DNA from: Bacillota bacterium
GTDB taxonomy: Bacteria; Bacillota_I; Bacilli_A; ML615J-28; CAG-698
NCBI GenBank assembly: GCA_023422115.1
Contig: JAEZSA010000154.1
Coordinates: 1 to 5,918 of the forward strand
DNA: 5,918 nt
Reading direction: 5' to 3'
Positions 5,154 through 5,918 of the stretch are shown piece by piece; the first letter of the stretch is position 1; the number at the start of each line of letters is the position of its first letter. The notes under the pieces were generated by a model, which did no database searches, was not told where the DNA came from, and saw only the letters and a program-made list of their open reading frames with translations. Both the position numbers and the translations under genes were made by a program.

Positions 5154-5918
5154 ATGGAATTGATGAACAAACCCGATTTAACAGGAAAAGTGATTGTCAT
5201 CACTGGGGGTGCTGGAGTTTTATGTAGTATGTTTGCAGAGGCTCTTGCAAAATGTCATGCCAAGATAGCAGTACTAGATTTACATTATGCAAAAGCAGAG
5301 GAAGTAGCCCAAAAAATTAGGGCTGAAGGTTATGAAGCCATTGGTGTAGAATGCAATGTATTAAATATCGATAGTATTAAGATGGCTCACCAAGTTGTTG
5401 TCGATACGTATGGTCCTTGTGATGTTCTCATCAATGGAGCAGGGGGGAACAATCCCCAAGCAACAACGGATGATGAATTTTTTGATGCTAGTAAATTTAC
5501 GAAAGAAACGTATAAAAGTTTCTTTGACTTAGATATTAATGGGTTTAACTTTGTCTTTGGCTTAAATTTCTCGGGAACTTTATTACCAACACAAGTTTTT
5601 GCTCGTGATATGATTGATCGAAAAGAAACAACGATTATCAATATAAGTTCAATGAATGCCTTTAAACCACTAACAAAAATCCCTGCATATAGTGCAGCCA
5701 AAGCGGCAATTTCTAATTTTACGCAATGGCTAGCCATTTATTTTGCGAAAGTAGGAATTAGAGTCAATGCCATTGCTCCTGGTTTCTTCTCAACAGCGCA
5801 AAATAAAACATTGTTATGGAATGCAGATGGAACACCTACAGCCCGTTCACACAAGATTTTGAATAACACCCCAATGGGACGATTTGGCGAAGCAGAGGAA
5901 TTGATTGGTACGCTATAT
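5154..5918 (+). CDS. uxuB: Short-chain dehydrogenase, UxuB-type D-mannonate/fructuronate oxidoreductase (3' end outside window)
   Basis: The first 255 residues of an SDR-family oxidoreductase are present; the frame is open to the window edge. The cofactor loop is TGGAGVLC (17-24), a variant of TGGxxGIG in which the last two glycines are Val and Cys; such TGGxGVLx loops are typical of the SDR-type UxuB branch known in Bacillus. Asp42 at the end of the second strand predicts NAD(H) rather than NADP(H). NGAG (94-97), the catalytic Ser at 165/166, and YSAAK (Tyr179, Lys183) are intact, and the segment NAIAPGFFST follows. The long loop after NGAGGNNPQATTDDEFFD is also a trait of this branch. UxuB reduces fructuronate, the product of UxaE, to mannonate. 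Bacillus UxuB has about 278 residues, so perhaps 20-25 are missing. Related gluconate 5-dehydrogenase-like SDRs remain an alternative. Confidence 0.82.
   Translation, partial: MELMNKPDLTGKVIVITGGAGVLCSMFAEALAKCHAKIAVLDLHYAKAEEVAQKIRAEGYEAIGVECNVLNIDSIKMAHQVVVDTYGPCDVLINGAGGNNPQATTDDEFFDASKFTKETYKSFFDLDINGFNFVFGLNFSGTLLPTQVFARDMIDRKETTIINISSMNAFKPLTKIPAYSAAKAAISNFTQWLAIYFAKVGIRVNAIAPGFFSTAQNKTLLWNADGTPTARSHKILNNTPMGRFGEAEELIGTLY

Noticed and set aside
4963..5163. Short plus-strand open frame overlapping the 3' end of the 6PGDH gene
   Set aside because: It lies in another frame of a strongly conserved coding region, has no ribosome binding site of its own, and its peptide has no recognisable features.
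5202..5228. Loss of two glycines in the SDR cofactor loop (TGGAGVLC) as a sign of a dead enzyme
   Set aside because: TGGxGVLx loops are characteristic of SDR-type UxuB proteins, and the Ser, Tyr and Lys catalytic residues are all in place.
5387..5737. Minus-strand open frame of 116 codons opposite the SDR gene
   Set aside because: It is antisense to conserved SDR motifs (NGAG, Ser, YxxxK), and its hydrophobic, Ser/Lys-rich peptide is a by-product of the sense codons. The same applies to minus-strand frames at 2453-2647, 2884-3117 and 3539-3796.

Overview
The window is AT-rich, has strong Shine-Dalgarno sequences (GGGAGGG, AGGGAG, AAAGGA) and tightly packed genes on one strand. This fits a low-GC Gram-positive bacterium (Bacillota). 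The enzyme families fit a sugar-acid-using gut or plant-associated lineage such as Lactobacillales or Erysipelotrichales, but genus cannot be read from the sequence. No mobile element, CRISPR array, tRNA or rRNA is visible.

Layout: bases 1-117 are the 3' end of a gene for a membrane protein, closed by a compact intrinsic terminator (121-145). A new transcription unit follows. It has a good sigma-A-type promoter (167-195) whose -10 box lies inside a 12-bp palindrome, then a leader carrying a second inverted repeat (216-233). Four genes then run on the plus strand with gaps of only 15-24 bases: (1) a 766-residue fusion of a Cof-type HAD phosphatase to a UxaE-type tagaturonate/fructuronate epimerase, (2) a PfkB-family sugar-acid kinase resembling 2-keto-3-deoxygluconate kinase, (3) a decarboxylating 6-phosphogluconate dehydrogenase, and (4) a UxuB-type short-chain dehydrogenase (fructuronate/mannonate oxidoreductase) that runs off the right edge. 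No gene-free stretch exceeds 300 bases; the longest, 118-264, is filled by the terminator, promoter and leader.

The genes look like a hexuronate (galacturonate/glucuronate) catabolic operon. UxaE interconverts tagaturonate and fructuronate, and UxuB reduces fructuronate to mannonate. In the textbook route mannonate is dehydrated (UxuA) to KDG, phosphorylated (KdgK) and split (KdgA). Here, however, a kinase is directly followed by a 6-phosphogluconate dehydrogenase, which has no step in that route, and neither UxuA nor KdgA is present in the window. One hypothesis is a shunt in which a hexonate such as mannonate is phosphorylated at C6 and decarboxylated straight to ribulose 5-phosphate, since the C2 configuration is lost in that reaction. 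This is inference. The most directly visible novelty is the HAD-UxaE fusion, with an apparent ribosome binding site and Met codon preserved at the domain junction.
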